Assembly (NCBI RefSeq): GCF_030867095.1 | Contig: NC_081827.1 | Location: forward strand, 214,949,310-215,013,309 | Source: Alligator mississippiensis | Taxonomy: Eukaryota; Chordata; Crocodylia; Alligatoridae | DNA length: 64,000 nt | Reading direction: 5' to 3' | In this document: positions 32,553 to 44,126 of the stretch, piece by piece | Layout: each line of letters starts with the position of its first letter | Position numbering within the stretch: position 1 is the first letter of the stretch | Translations under genes and position numbers: made by a program | The notes under the pieces: generated by a model | Seen by the model: only the letters and a program-made list of their open reading frames with translations | Told to the model about the DNA's origin: nothing | The model's database searches: none

Positions 32553-35500
32553 AGCTATATGTTATACCTAAAGGGGGCAGAGTTTAGAAGTGGTGAGAGA
32601 GCAAAGGTAGTAAGCAGTCTAGTTTGAACACAGCCATGCCTTTCCTATGGCAGAAGCACTTGCTCAGTTGTGTGGAGCTTTATTTATAATAGATTCATAT
32701 ATGATCTCTAAAGTCAGAATCAATGTTGAATGTTGCATTTTAGCTTGCGCAAATAAAATCAATCATCACAGTAGCTGCAAGCAATCAGCTTGTATGCTTT
32801 AAGCTAGTAGCAGAAACATATATTGTTGTTTTTAATAGGTCATAAAAGTACAGGGCTTTATGTTGTGAAATGTACTATGATCTAGGAATGGTGATCCACA
32901 AGTTGTCATGAGCTTGCTTTCCTAATGTTATAGTTCTAAACAAGTTCTATTTCCCTCCAACAGCGCCATTAAATTGTAAGATGTGCCCTCTTAACTTCTA
33001 CCCCTCCAGAGCTTGAAAAGAAAATGGATTGCATATGTCAAATTAAAAGCAAATACATATTGATGTTTTAACATGCCTGGTCATTTTTCTTCATCCAAAT
33101 GGTCTTATAATATTGGCTTAAAACAACTTCTGGAGAAGTCAGTTAAGATGGTGCTTTTATTTTCCTTTTAACTTGAGACTAGAAAAAACAAAAATGCAGC
33201 AGCAGCAACAACAAAACCTTTGGAGTTATTTTGGCAGTTAATGTGAGGGCATTCATTACTAGTGTCCTCCCACAGCAGAATCAAGTTATAGCAAAGCAAA
33301 TTCTAGAGATATGAACTAGTTGGAGTTGCTTTGTAACTAAAGCTCAGTAGTGGAGCATTAGCTGGAGACTTTGGTGTCAGTGCAGCAGCAGTGTTATCTT
33401 TGTTTCTGGTGACATGTGGTTAGCCTGCTCCAGTCTTTGCAGCTCTGCTTTAACATGTGAAAGACTTTGAAAATACTCCGTGCGTGCCTGTGCAGCTCTG
33501 ATTGTTTTAAAATGCTTACTTCCAAACTGAAATAAGAGCAGTAAAAATGTGCCTAATGATAAACATCACAGTCTTTCTTTGTGTTTTGGTGCCATTTGAA
33601 AAATGAGCTGTAGTTCTTTTAAAAAACTTATCCCTTGTTATTTAGCTTTCCTGGAGAAGTTCTTTAATTTAGCCTGCTTGTAGACTGTGGCTGGGAGAAA
33701 TAGAGCTTCTATATTGCTAAGTCTAGGATAACAAACTAATTCAGGATTTGGCTTTCTCCCCCCTCCCCCCCAATCCTTGGACATTCTCTTTTGCAGAGGA
33801 AACCTCTAGGAGCTAGTTGTATTTTAATTATTTAACCATATAAGATAATTGCATAATTTTAAGGACTTTTCAGGAATACTTTTTAACTTGTACAGGATCT
33901 CCCTTCTGTAAATCAGTCTAGGGGACTTGTATGAATGATACTTTGCAGCATGAACTTTTCTGGTGACTTCGGAAAGCAGGAGGTTTTAAAGTTGCTGTTG
34001 CAGCTTGTAGAGAAGAAAATAATTTTTGAGATGTGAGACTAGGTAGTGGTCGATTTATCATAACATACCTTGTAACTGCATCTTTGTCTTTTCTCTTCTT
34101 TACCCTTCAAGTCTGTAAGAACCAGTTTTTCCTATTTTATTATTATTTTTAGGCGATGTTATACCAGTAACTGAAGCTCAGATCAGCATCTTCCTATTGG
34201 GATTTTTTTTTTTTTTTTACTTTTCATACTGTAGGCCCTGATTCTGCAAAACAGGGAAGGGCTAAAATATAAATTTGTAAGTGGTGTCACATGTCTTTCA
34301 CTGAAGATTTAAATCTAGAGAAACCATAAGCAAAAGCTAGCAGTGATCTAATCAGCAGTGCCTTGCCCTTTCTAAGGCTGTGTGCCACGTTCAGTCTTTA
34401 CAATTTGCAGGCTGGGTGCATCTCCTCATTGGCTGTGGGAATGGATTTAGAAGCAGTTTATGGGTGGTAAGTTATCCCAGTATTTGTCTCCTTCCAGGAT
34501 CTTGGGTTCCCTTGGAACTGTATGGCTTTCCCTGTTAAATCAGAATTTTGTACTCGCAGCTTTGTCCTTCGGGTATACTTATTCACAGTTCTATTATTTT
34601 CCACCCCCCACCATCGCTCTGCCCATAAGAACAGAGTCCAGCTGCTGCTGGCAGTTGAATGCTTCAAAGATAACAGATAATAAGATTTTTCTTTTTCAGA
34701 AAGCTTTCTCTCAGATTGCTGTATGAGTGTATATGGAGTCACATTTTAGAACTTGGAGACAACTACTTCTGATGCCAAATATTTAAGGGGCATATGGATG
34801 CCGAATTTCCTGTTTTCTTCTTGAATGAGCCTTTCCAAAATTAATTGAGACATACTGTCTGGCATTATTTTGATTTGGATCCAGATGTTTGTGTAGAAGT
34901 TTGTTTTTGCTTGGATTTTAAAACAGATAACGCATCTAGTTTCTATAACGTACTTCTCTTTCCTCCACCAACCTGTCACAGTATGAATTCTCTATTTAGA
35001 CAGAGGATGCTTCTGGCATGCTTCCAGAAAGGCTAATTAGGTAGAGTAAGGACCAGTACATTTCTAGCTCAGAATTGTAAGGAGAGAAAATCTACAGTAG
35101 ACAAAAGATTTATCTTACTAACTTTTGTAGGAGCTCTTTTCCTCGTGAACTAAGTGGGTTTCACTCATTCAGCTTAATGCCTAGAAGCGAGTCCCTAAAT
35201 ATTTAATAGTTTTCCTAGCATTTCAATGTGCTACAGTACAGACAGACTAAATGGTTAAAAATGAATGAGTGTTCCCTTTCTTGCTTTCTTTATCACCCCT
35301 AACTAATCATAATCAAGGCCTAAAATCATGACATTAAAAAGTGGCTGTGTGTGTTGGGGAGGAGGGTGGGGCGTTGCTTAGTAAAGCTGGCACTTCTCTG
35401 TATCTTTGAGATGAGAAATTCCTCTTTTAAAATAAAAGTTCAGATTATTGCATAATTCCTAGAGCCGAGTCGTTTTTTAAAATGTGGGTTCTCCCTCCCC

Positions 35501-36620
35501 TCACCCCTCAGCTTGCATGGTAATGCTTGCAATATTGACACAAAATTAATAACATGGGTAATATTTGTGATTATCAATGAGTTTGGATAAATGCTACATC
35601 ATAATAGTAAGCCCTGTAGATTATTTTTGGCATGTTTGGTTTGATTTATTTGCTCCATGGTTAGCATTCCAGGTGGTTTACCTTTATCCATAACCTAATG
35701 TAAAATATGAGTATTAATACATTGACTGACTTTTGCATATTGCACAATGTTGAACACAAAAAGCACTATTTCATATACATTAGATAAGTATGTCTGAAAT
35801 GAGACTTTTTTTTAAGGTAATCTAATTATAGATGATTGGCATGTTTTTTAATTGGATGGTTCAGATTCTGTTAATTTTTCCCACTTTTTAAAAAGCAAAA
35901 CAAAATCCATGAGGATCCTGAAGGCTTAGTTTTTAGAATATGATGAAACAGGTGACGCCAGTTGTAAATGCATGCATATTACAAGTGGGGTTTTTTTGCA
36001 TAATGGCTGGGGTGGGGGGGCAGCATATTAGGTCTCAAGGGACTTCAGTGGAAGGAACAGATTTCAAATGCACTAAAAAGTATATGTGAGAAAATTAACG
36101 TAGTAAGCTTTGGTTTTAACAGCATTTAACAGAATAATACACTCTGAAACCCTCTTAGAAATGCATGTTGAAAGAGGCTTTTAGTATATGATTGTTACTT
36201 CTGATGGAAAAGAAGTTGGTAAAAAATAAATAAATAAATAAAAAAATTGAAAGTAGTAAGAAAATTGCATAGAAACAGTGCACAACAATTCTTGTTTTGG
36301 ATGACTTCCCATCTCCATAAAAGTTGACTGCATTTTGTTTTTGTTGTTTTGGAGTTTTTTTTGATGTAGCGATGCGCAAAAATGTAAATTATGGGATGGC
36401 TTTATCTCTTGGAAATCTGTGACCATGATACTTGTTGGAGGAAACCTGTTTAGGAATTAACAATGCAAACTTAAAAGTAGTTGAAGTGCAGAATTATGAA
36501 CTTTCAGAGCTCTTACAATGAGGAAAATAGCATATAGTCTCTAAAATGAATGGGACCTGGTATTTGTCCAATTCATTCCAGGGAGTAGCTTAGCAAATGA
36601 AGGTCCCAGTGTAAAAATAG
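32553..36620. other. Longest unexplained intron 1 stretch
   Basis: About 4 kb of AT-rich sequence with T-runs near 34203-34220 and an AAATAAATAAATAAAT-type run near 36224-36245. No exon, RNA gene or transposon boundary recognised. A repeat-poor first-intron segment could hold conserved enhancers, but that needs cross-species alignment. Confidence 0.45.
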
Positions 36621-37708
36621 TGTGACGGGCTGGCTGATAGTGACCTAGTCCAGGGGTTTTGAAAGGGCAAAAGATGATTGGAGGACCTGGGATTCCCTTT
36701 CCTCACCAATCAGGCCCCAGATACTCACCCTCCATGTCCCCTGATTGGCCCCTTGGGTCACCTGGAGGGGGATAAAAGGGGCAGCATGGCTGACTCGGGA
36801 CAGACCAGCGAGGGACCACGAGGAAGGAGATTCAAAGAGCTGGCAAAAAGCTGAGCCAGCGGGGCAGGAGCAGTTGCCCCAGAAGAGCCTGAAGGAGTGG
36901 GACCTGCAGGCAGCACTGGGGTCCTCAGCAACATGGCGTGCGGCCGGCAGGAGAGGCTCCCCCTGGGCTCCAGGATCCCTTATGAGAGGCTGTGACCAGC
37001 AGGAGAGGCTTCCCTGCTCCAGCAAGGATTTGAGCAGCGACCTGAGAGGTTCCCAGCTTTGCTTCCAGCTCCTCCAATCAGAGGCCAGGCAGCATGACGT
37101 GAGCCCAGGGCTCCGGGAAGGTCAAGACCCCCTAGCAGCTTGAAGTAGTTACTGCACTGGTGGCTGTGTGGTGGAGTTTCTGCCTGTCACATGGGAGATC
37201 TGAGTTCAAATCCTAGCTGTGGTGACTTGGGGTGAGTGAGCTAACAGGGAGAAATTCTTCTTGCAGTGGAAAGGGGCCATTGTGTTTTCCCCCTTCCTCC
37301 CCCTCCAGGTACCTAGGCCCTATATTCCTTGATATTTGACATTTTGTATTTTGGTGCCTTTTTTATTTCCAGTAATACCAACCAGTATTGTTTGTTCTGC
37401 TGTTTGTGTTTTACATTTTGGTTAACCCTGTCTTTTGTCAACTGGGTGAATATGTCTATGATCATAAGTGTCTAACCTTTGTTGAATCCTGCCCCTTCAG
37501 GGCATTGTACCTATACCCCCACGGTTTATACTGGCTATGTTCCTAGTATTGTTCCCTCATTAAAAGGTATATGGTTAAGTCCCCCTTGGTGGTCTGGCTC
37601 TGCTCTATAGGGGGAGGAGAGTCCCTACAACTCCCACAGCGCTTGTGCACCTGCTTTGATCCCTTCAGTTAGAGAGGGGATACCTCTTGGAGTACCACCC
37701 GGGTTACA
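36621..37708 (+). mobile_element. Solo LTR of a second family with 4-bp TSD
   Basis: Starts TGTGACGGGCTGGCTGATAG and ends CCACCCGGGTTACA. ATAG flanks it on both sides (36617-36620 and 37709-37712). A TATA-like GGGGGATAAAAGGGGC lies near 36766-36781 and a polyadenylation-like ATTAAA near 37559, in LTR order on the plus strand. It is unrelated to the 12367/23312 LTR family. A tRNA-like segment is embedded (separate entry). No retroviral genes are adjacent. Confidence 0.75.
37155..37224 (+). repeat. tRNA-like (SINE-head-like) segment within the LTR
   Basis: GTGGCTGTGTGGTGG resembles a pol III A box region and GAGTTCAAATCC is a near-consensus B box; GCCTGTCAC and GGGAGAT between them match the anticodon arm of tRNA-Asp (GTC). 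The acceptor stem does not pair well, so this is not a functional tRNA gene. The sequence after it (GTGGTGACTTGGGGTGAG) resembles the region following SINE heads. It may instead be an LTR part that only resembles a tRNA. Confidence 0.45.
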
Positions 37709-37774
37709 ATAGCAAATGGAGGTCCCAGTGTTGTTTCCCAGTTGTGAAACAACAGCTTTTTTTGTATGCTAGCA

Positions 37775-38419
37775 CAGGGCTGTCAAACTTATCTGGCCTC
37801 AGATGAGTGGCGTAGGACGGGTCCATGGACTAGATGTATGGTGTGGGGTAAGACCCATGAGCTGTATCGTGTCCATGGACTGCCACCCTCCAGCACCTGC
37901 TCCAGCTGGTCCAGTGCCTCCAGTGCCTGCACCCTCCAGTGCCTGCTCTAGCTGGTCCAGGACTGTGCTGCACTCTGGTTTGATTAGGGGACAAGCCACA
38001 CGGTGTCTGCTCCAGTTGACCGGGGGCAGGTGTCATGTGTAGTGCAGGGCCTGGAGCAGCTGGAGCAGGCATTAGAACTGGCATGCTGGGAACCCACAAA
38101 GCTTGCCTCTTACCCCTCTGCTCATGCTGGATCCAGTGCCTCTTCTGGCTAGTCTGGGAGTGTGCTGCAGGTGGCTCACATTTCAGGCTGGCCAGAGCAA
38201 GTGCCGTCTGCAGCTCTCATCCTGGACTGGCCAGAGAGGGCACTGTGGGTGCTGGATTGGGCATGCAGGGAAAAGAGAAAACTGTGGTTCCCTGTGAGTC
38301 CAGGGATTTGTCAGTATGTGAGTGGTGTCACTACTTTCCTGCCACCAAATTTCCAGACCTGTGGGGAGCGTTGTGGGCTAGATGACATAATTCCGTGAAC
38401 TGGAGGTTGAGTTCCCCTG
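37775..38419. mobile_element. hAT-like repeat, family shared with 59715-59986
   Basis: Starts CAGGGCTGTCAAACTTATC and ends GGTTGAGTTCCCCTG. Its right part, GTGTCACTACTTTCCTGCCACC followed by AAATTTCCAGAC, matches the repeat at 59860-59986. The core has tandem CAGTGCCTGCWCYCTCCAG and similar units. The flanking 8-mers do not match clearly. Non-coding. Confidence 0.6.
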
Positions 38420-38424
38420 CTTTT

Positions 38425-40110
38425 AGAATTCAAAGAATGGAGCATCTCCTGCAGCATCTCCAGGTAGCTTTGTCCCAGTGCTTTAAGTACCACTTTCGTA
38501 CTAAGAAAGTTGTTCCTAACAGTTCAAGTTTCTCTTGTTGTAATCTAAAGGGAGGGTTGTTTCTTGTCCTGTTCCTTGTGGGCACAGAGAACAGTTGATC
38601 ACCCTCCTCTTTATAGTGATCCTTTTTGTATTTGAAGACTTAAAAATCTCAGTTGCTCCAATCTTTCTTTTTAAGTCATGTTTTCTAGGCCTCTAATAAT
38701 TTTTGTTGCTCTCCACTGGGATCTTTTCAATTTGTACACGTCTTTCCTGAAGTACAGTGCCTAAGGTCATTTATCAAAGTCATTTTGAATCCTAATCCTA
38801 TCCTCTAACATGCCTGGAAATTTACTAAGTGCACACTGAATTCTATCTTTCAAACCATTAATGAAGATATTGAGCAGCCCATACCTTCCATTATGTGCAA
38901 CTCCGCGTGATACCTCCTCCCAGTTGGACATTGAGCCATTGATGACTACTCTTAGTTGGGTTGTCGTGCTTAATTATGCATCTGTCCTACAGTATTTTTA
39001 GCTAGACTGTATTTTTAAGTTTGCTAATGAGTTGGTGTGAAAGACAAATAGTTGAAGCCTTGCTAAAATTGAGATCTCATCCATTGGCTTTCCTATACAC
39101 ATAATCCATTTTCTCATAGAAGGAATTTGGCTGTTTAAGCACGACCTGTTCTTGCCAATTCCACTCTGGTTGTTCTTGAACGTTTTGTTAATGTCCAAAT
39201 GAGTTATTTTCAAACTGGGATATATGTACCCCCAACCCCCACATGTAGTGCTATGCCAAGGGGTACATACCTAAATTTTAGTAATGGTGGTGGTGCTGCT
39301 GTTTGGTCAATGTGTAGTGATTAATGCTACTGCCATGCTGTTGACATTCTTCCTAAGAATGAACATTCAGAGATGTTGGGTATAGAGGCTATGAACAGTA
39401 ATGTTTTTGTAGGTAAAGGAGTATGCAGCCCAAAACGTTGAAAACTACTCTTGGTGCATAGCAGATTCCTTTATTCCTGAAATGCTTCATGATCTTTCCA
39501 GATATTAAAGCCAGATTGATAGGTGTATGAATACCTGGACCCGATATATTTGCCCTTTTCCAATCAACAGTTCTGCAGTTACCTCAGCCAATTCTTCACG
39601 TACTCCAAGATCAATCTTTTCTGGCACTGCTGACTGGAAAACACCTAGTTCTCTGAGTAATCTCCAACTTGCTCTTTCCGTACACTGTTCTGGCGATCTC
39701 TTCCCCTGACCTATCTGTTAACTGCTTTTCTCAGAGTTGACCTTTTTTTGTGAAAATTGAACACTTTTGTAAACAGGTATTATATCCATTATTAGATTTC
39801 TCTTTCCCTTTGCTGGGGGACCTACATTTTCCTCAGTCTTTCCTGTTACTTAAAACATACTAACAGCATATTTTTGTTGCCTTTTATGTCCTGTGATAGC
39901 TGTATCTGTTTGTGCCTTGGTCTTCCTGATTCTTCTCTCTGCATGCCCATGCTTCACTTGTGTACCTGTTCTTAGTAATTTGGATAAATTTCTACTTTTT
40001 GTGAAACTTCTTTTTAGGTTTCAACTCACAGAACTCATTGTTCACCCAAGGCAGTCTTTTGCTGCTTTTCCTTTATGTTGCTTCAACATGATTGTGTGTC
40101 TAATGGTGTC
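38425..40110 (-). mobile_element. Ancient antisense CR1-like LINE, pol region
   Basis: The segment order is that of an antisense CR1. GTACACGTCTTTCCTGAAG (about 38737) matches the QLCTSFLKYSA-type region. GTGTGAAAGACAAATAG, then GCCTTGCTAAAATTGAG (39036-39073), aligns with the motif A region of the younger CR1 at 3595-3625. CTCATAGAAGGAATTTGGC and CGACCTGTTCTTGCC follow as in that copy. No frame survives. Confidence 0.6.
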
Positions 40111-40114
40111 TCTG

Positions 40115-40793
40115 TGGGCTCCTCTACATGTGCAAGTCAAGGCACAATGGGATCTAATGAGCAATCCACACAGTCTTGCCTCCTGCTCTGCCACGTGTGC
40201 ATGGCAGTAGGCACAATTCTGGGATTGTACATCAGATCCCATTGTGCCTTATCACTGGTGCAGGGGAGTCTGGGATCAGAGGATCCCCCTGCACTGGTTC
40301 CAGTGGCTGTGAATCCTGCAACTGACAGCTCGTAACAGGGGCAGCATTTCTCCCCTTGTCTGTGGAGCTGGTACTGGGGGCTGCAGGGCTCACAAAGGGC
40401 AGTGGGGAGAAGGCTGCCATCACTATGAGCCCCACAGCTGATGACACTGCCCCCCCACTGGGAGCCCTGCAGCCAGCAAGGCTCATGGAGGGGTGGGGTA
40501 ACTGAGTAGCCTTCTCCCTCCTGTGAGCCCTGCAGTTGACAAGGCTCACAGTGGGGGCAGGACTTGGGAATGCTTAGTTGATGGGGCTCCCAGCCAGAGG
40601 GAAGCACCTGGCCATATGTTCAATTGATTGCATGATTAGAACAAGCTACAAAGCTACTACATATTTTTTGTGGAATAACATTGTAGTTTATTGCTTATCA
40701 CACCATAAATTTGTTGACCATTTAGCTGGGTCACAACTTCTTAAGGTGTGATTAACTGGTTAACGGTACCTGAAGTGTAATGTGTAGAGGGGA
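40115..40793. mobile_element. MITE-like element with TCTACA termini and internal inverted repeat
   Basis: Left end GGGCTCCTCTACATGTGC and right end AATGTGTAGAGGGGACC are imperfect inverted repeats. Inside the left part a perfect 17-bp inverted repeat, AAGGCACAATGGGATCT at 40139-40155 and its complement at 40234-40250, forms a strong hairpin. The core is GC-rich and non-coding. No matching duplication was found. Confidence 0.6.
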
Positions 40794-41651
40794 CCTAAGG
40801 TACAACCAGCTCTGCTGGGTTCACTTTTTTCTTTTTTTTTTAACCTTTATTTATTAATGAATCCAACTTGCCAAATAACAAATTTAATATTTAAAAATAC
40901 ATCCAGTCCTCTAAGATATACATAAAGACGAATAAATTTACCTTCCAACACCAGTGTTTCCTTAACCCAAGTCACTGCCCACAAGGATCTTGCATTCTTT
41001 TCTCCTACTTTTCAGTCTCTTATTGTTCCTTTTTGTTTCATTCTGTTTTAAGCTTCTGTGTTTTTTCATCTCTATATAGTAATCCATCTTTTTCCTTAGA
41101 CCTCTACACAATGGAAAGCTAACAATTTTCTACTCATCTCTGCTTCTATGTTTTAAGTTTATTTTGAGACTTGTTCTTAAATGTTAGCTCACAGACCTTG
41201 CACTTCCCTTTAGTACTTAAAGTTTCTCAAACTTTCTGGTTTGGAGGCAGGAGAAGTTTCTTTTTAGCATATCCCAAGCATCTCCACCAAATTTCTAAGT
41301 TAACATTCATTTGGACTCCTTTTATTGGCTCTCTCAAAGTATCCAAAAACAGTGTAGTATTAGCACTTACTGACCTCATCCCAGACTCCTGTTATAATTT
41401 TGGAACAAGTTTGCTTTCTCCTCCCCCTGCCTCGTAAGGCATCACAGTTCACACCAAAGGCATAGTTTGTACAATGAGAGTATGTTCTTTTCATAACGCT
41501 TATTTCTGCAAGATATGAAACAAATTATTCCTATTAGCAGCAAGACTGAAAAAATAGAGTGATGGATAGGAAGATGAACTTGTTAGAGGTTTAGAGGTAA
41601 CAGAGAGCGCAGACAGACATGGGGGTGGGGGAAAGAAAACCAAAGCGCTCT
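40794..41651. other. Intron 1 sequence, possibly part of the ancient CR1
   Basis: Pyrimidine-rich (40800-41450), resembling the antisense CR1-like decay to the left. No firm feature. Confidence 0.35.
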
Positions 41652-41862
41652 TTCCTGGAAGAAGCAGCACATTAGTTTGACCCGGTTCCACAGCATCTGT
41701 ATAGATTGGGTGCTTCAGCAGGGCTTTTTGATGCTTTTATCTAACGGCTGATTCAGTCAGGTCTTGGATAAAAGCATCAAAAAAGCCCCACTAAAGCATC
41801 TGATCTATACAGATGTTGGGCAAGCCAGACCCAGCTAATGCAGTGCCTCTTCTGGGCATGTG
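41652..41862. repeat. Long palindrome (~100-bp arms), MITE-like
   Basis: The left arm, from CCTGGAAGAAGCAGCA through CATCTGTATAGAT and GGGCTTTTTGATGCTTTTAT, is mirrored by ATAAAAGCATCAAAAAAGCC, ATCTATACAGATG and GCTAATGCAGTGCCTCTTC on the right. The loop, near 41743-41766, is only about 20 nt. The arms differ by scattered substitutions and 1-2 nt gaps. No coding capacity. Confidence 0.85.
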
Positions 41863-42377
41863 CTGGGCTTGTCACGGGGGCGCACAGAGTTTAAAGTGGC
41901 ATTTTGTTGTTTTTTAAAGTCTGTAAGCAGCTAGAATGGCCATAAGTCTCTCCCACCACTCTGAGGCAACGGGAAGAGAATGGTCATCAGTCTGACCTGT
42001 AATTCTCTGAGGAAGGTAGAGTATTGAGCTTTCTAAGTTTAATGCATGTGAATGTGTGGCAGTTTCATGCTACTTGAGTATCTTCTCAACCTGTTCACGC
42101 CTCCCTTGCGCTATGGTATGTAGTACGAATGGTAAGAAGGAAACTTCAGTTTGGAATGCTTCTGTTTTTGAACTTGTACAATCCTGAGACCATACACATT
42201 CTTTATATTCAGTGCCCTATTTTTGGGTTGTTATTGTCTCCATTCCTCTTTCTTCCAATGCTACTTTTTCATATTTGGTACTTTTATCATAGTGGTAGAA
42301 ATGGTGCATCTTAAATGCTTTTCTGAGAGTATTTCAAGTTTATGCCACAATTAGTAGTAATTTCTCTTGGCATAAGG
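41863..42377. other. Intron 1 sequence, no feature
   Basis: No exon or repeat recognised. Confidence 0.45.
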
Positions 42378-42665
42378 TAGGGGCTGGCAGGCTCTTGCTG
42401 GCATGGCCCAGAGCTTGCGACCCAGCTCTACTGGCTGGAAGTCTCTTCCCTTCACCTCCCTCCAAGTGGCCAGCTGCCAGATTTCCTGATCCCTAAACAG
42501 CAAAGGTAAGCTCAAATGCTAGGGGAGCAGCAGTTTAACAGCTAATGGGAGCTTTGCAGAGGGGACAGGCATTACATGATGCAGCTCGGTGACACTGATC
42601 TGTCATGTCAGATTGGATCTTTGTGGGCTGGATCCTGCCCGCAGGCTGTAAGTTGCCAAGCCTTG
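42378..42665. mobile_element. hAT-type element with 6/8 TSD
   Basis: Left end TAGGGGCTGGCAGGCTC and right end TGTAAGTTGCCAAGCCTTG are imperfect inverted repeats. The flanking 8-mers are GCATAAGG (42370-42377) and GAGTAAGG (42666-42673). The interior GGGCTGGATCCTGCCCGCAG is typical of these elements. 288 bp, non-coding. Confidence 0.75.
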
Positions 42666-43022
42666 GAGTAAGGAATTGCATTGAAACAATAGGTTTTAGT
42701 TTGGTTTTTTTTATTGTTTTAGCTAGTAATGTAAGGAGATAGGTGTTGTAGTCTGTCAGTGGGATGTCCCTGAGAGATCTTTTGTTGTAAGCTTCCTCTC
42801 TTGATTAGTTCTTTTACTTGTGTAAATCAGTGTAGGTTCACTGAATGAGCAGAGCTCTCCCCATTTCCATCAGTTATACTAGTTATGGACTTTGGCCTGT
42901 TATCTTGAATTGGCATGCAGGAAAGTGGCTAACAGATATGGAGTAAATTTTAGTATGTCTTCAGTGTATATCAGTTCAGTGGATTTCAGTTGCTACGTAT
43001 TGCACTGGTGTTACCTAACAAG

Positions 43023-43723
43023 GGGTGTGTGAAGTGGGCAGTATTTGATTCGGATTTGGCCCGATTTGGGGGACAGTGATTTGATTTGCTGATTTGGATC
43101 ACTGTCCCAATTCGATTTGGCCGAATCCAAATCTGAAGATTCAATTCTGTTTCAGAGAATTAGTGATTCAGCTATAGACACAGCTTTGTATGTTTCTTTC
43201 TACGTACCTCGAGGTACCAGGTGTGCCTCGTGAACACTGAGATGGTGGGATGGATGGAGCGTCCCATGGGAGTGTGTGGGGGGTCTGCCGTTTGCACTCC
43301 AGCTTGGTGATTGACCACAGGGGGACCCCGGGTGCTCCCCCAGACCCAGGAGGCACCAGTTGCTGAGCCAGGGGTGGGGGGAAGTGGGGTCCTTCGCGCG
43401 TTCCATGGCAGACCCAGAAGTGGATCGGCTGTACTTCTGGGTCCGTCACTGAGCATGTGGGGGGACCCCCCCCACGCTCCCATGGGACACTCCATCCGCC
43501 CTACCATCTGTGTTCACGAGCCATGCCTGGTACCTCAAGGTATGTAGAAAAAACATATGAAGCTGTGTCTATGGCTGAATCTCTCCAAATGAAATTGGAG
43601 GCTTCCAATTCAATTCAGAGAGGAACGGGTCTCCTAGTTCAGTTCGGATTTGGAGATTCAGCCGCCAACATCGGGACGAATCTCCTCTGAATCGAATCAG
43701 CAATTGAAGCTTTGCACAGCCCC
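43023..43723. mobile_element. 701-bp foldback transposon, likely hAT-type
   Basis: The ends GGGTGTGTGAAG and GAAGCTTTGCACAGCCCC are inverted. CTAACAAG (43015-43022) and ATAACAAG (43724-43731) flank it, 7 of 8. Almost the whole element folds back: CACAGCTTTGTATGTTTC, CGAGGTACCAGG, CGTGAACACTGAGATGG and GTCCCATGGGAGTGTG on the left (43175-43280) are mirrored at 43470-43575. Open frames on both strands are mirror products of the palindrome. Confidence 0.85.
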
Positions 43724-43852
43724 ATAACAAGTATTTGATGGATGAGGTGAGATTTCTGGCAATGGTTTCATTTTTATCCCAACTATGCAATAAAATATAT
43801 TGGAAATGTTGGTAAAACATTTAGGGGACCCAAGCTTAAGCACACTGTGCGC

Positions 43853-44126
43853 TAGGGGTGCACTGATAAAGATTTTCTTGGCTGATGCCAACGGCCGATT
43901 ATTAACTAGTTCTATTGGCTGATATCAATCCGATAGCCAATTTTATAGGAATGCAGCTGAGCAGTGTGTTGATCTGACCTCCCCCCTCCCCTTCCACCAC
44001 AACAGACTTACCAGCTAATCACAGCTCTCCATGCTGTATCGGAAATTGTATCGGTATTGGTCGTTACGCCTCCTTAAAAATTGGTTATCACTATTGGCCT
44101 CCAAAATCCCTGTCGGTGCACTCCTA
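43853..44126. mobile_element. MITE of the TAGGRGTGCACYGA family
   Basis: Left end TAGGGGTGCACTGATAAAG and right end CTGTCGGTGCACTCCTA are good inverted repeats. ACAACAGACTTACCAGCT near 44001 is shared with the element at 19761-20763. Flanking 8-mers do not match. 274 bp, non-coding. Confidence 0.75.

Noticed and set aside
37155..37224. Functional tRNA-Asp gene
   Set aside because: Acceptor-stem pairing is poor, the D-arm is irregular, and the segment lies within an LTR; only a tRNA-like relic is supported.
43172..43547. Overlapping frames of 60-111 codons on both strands
   Set aside because: Mirror-image by-products of the foldback element at 43023-43723.
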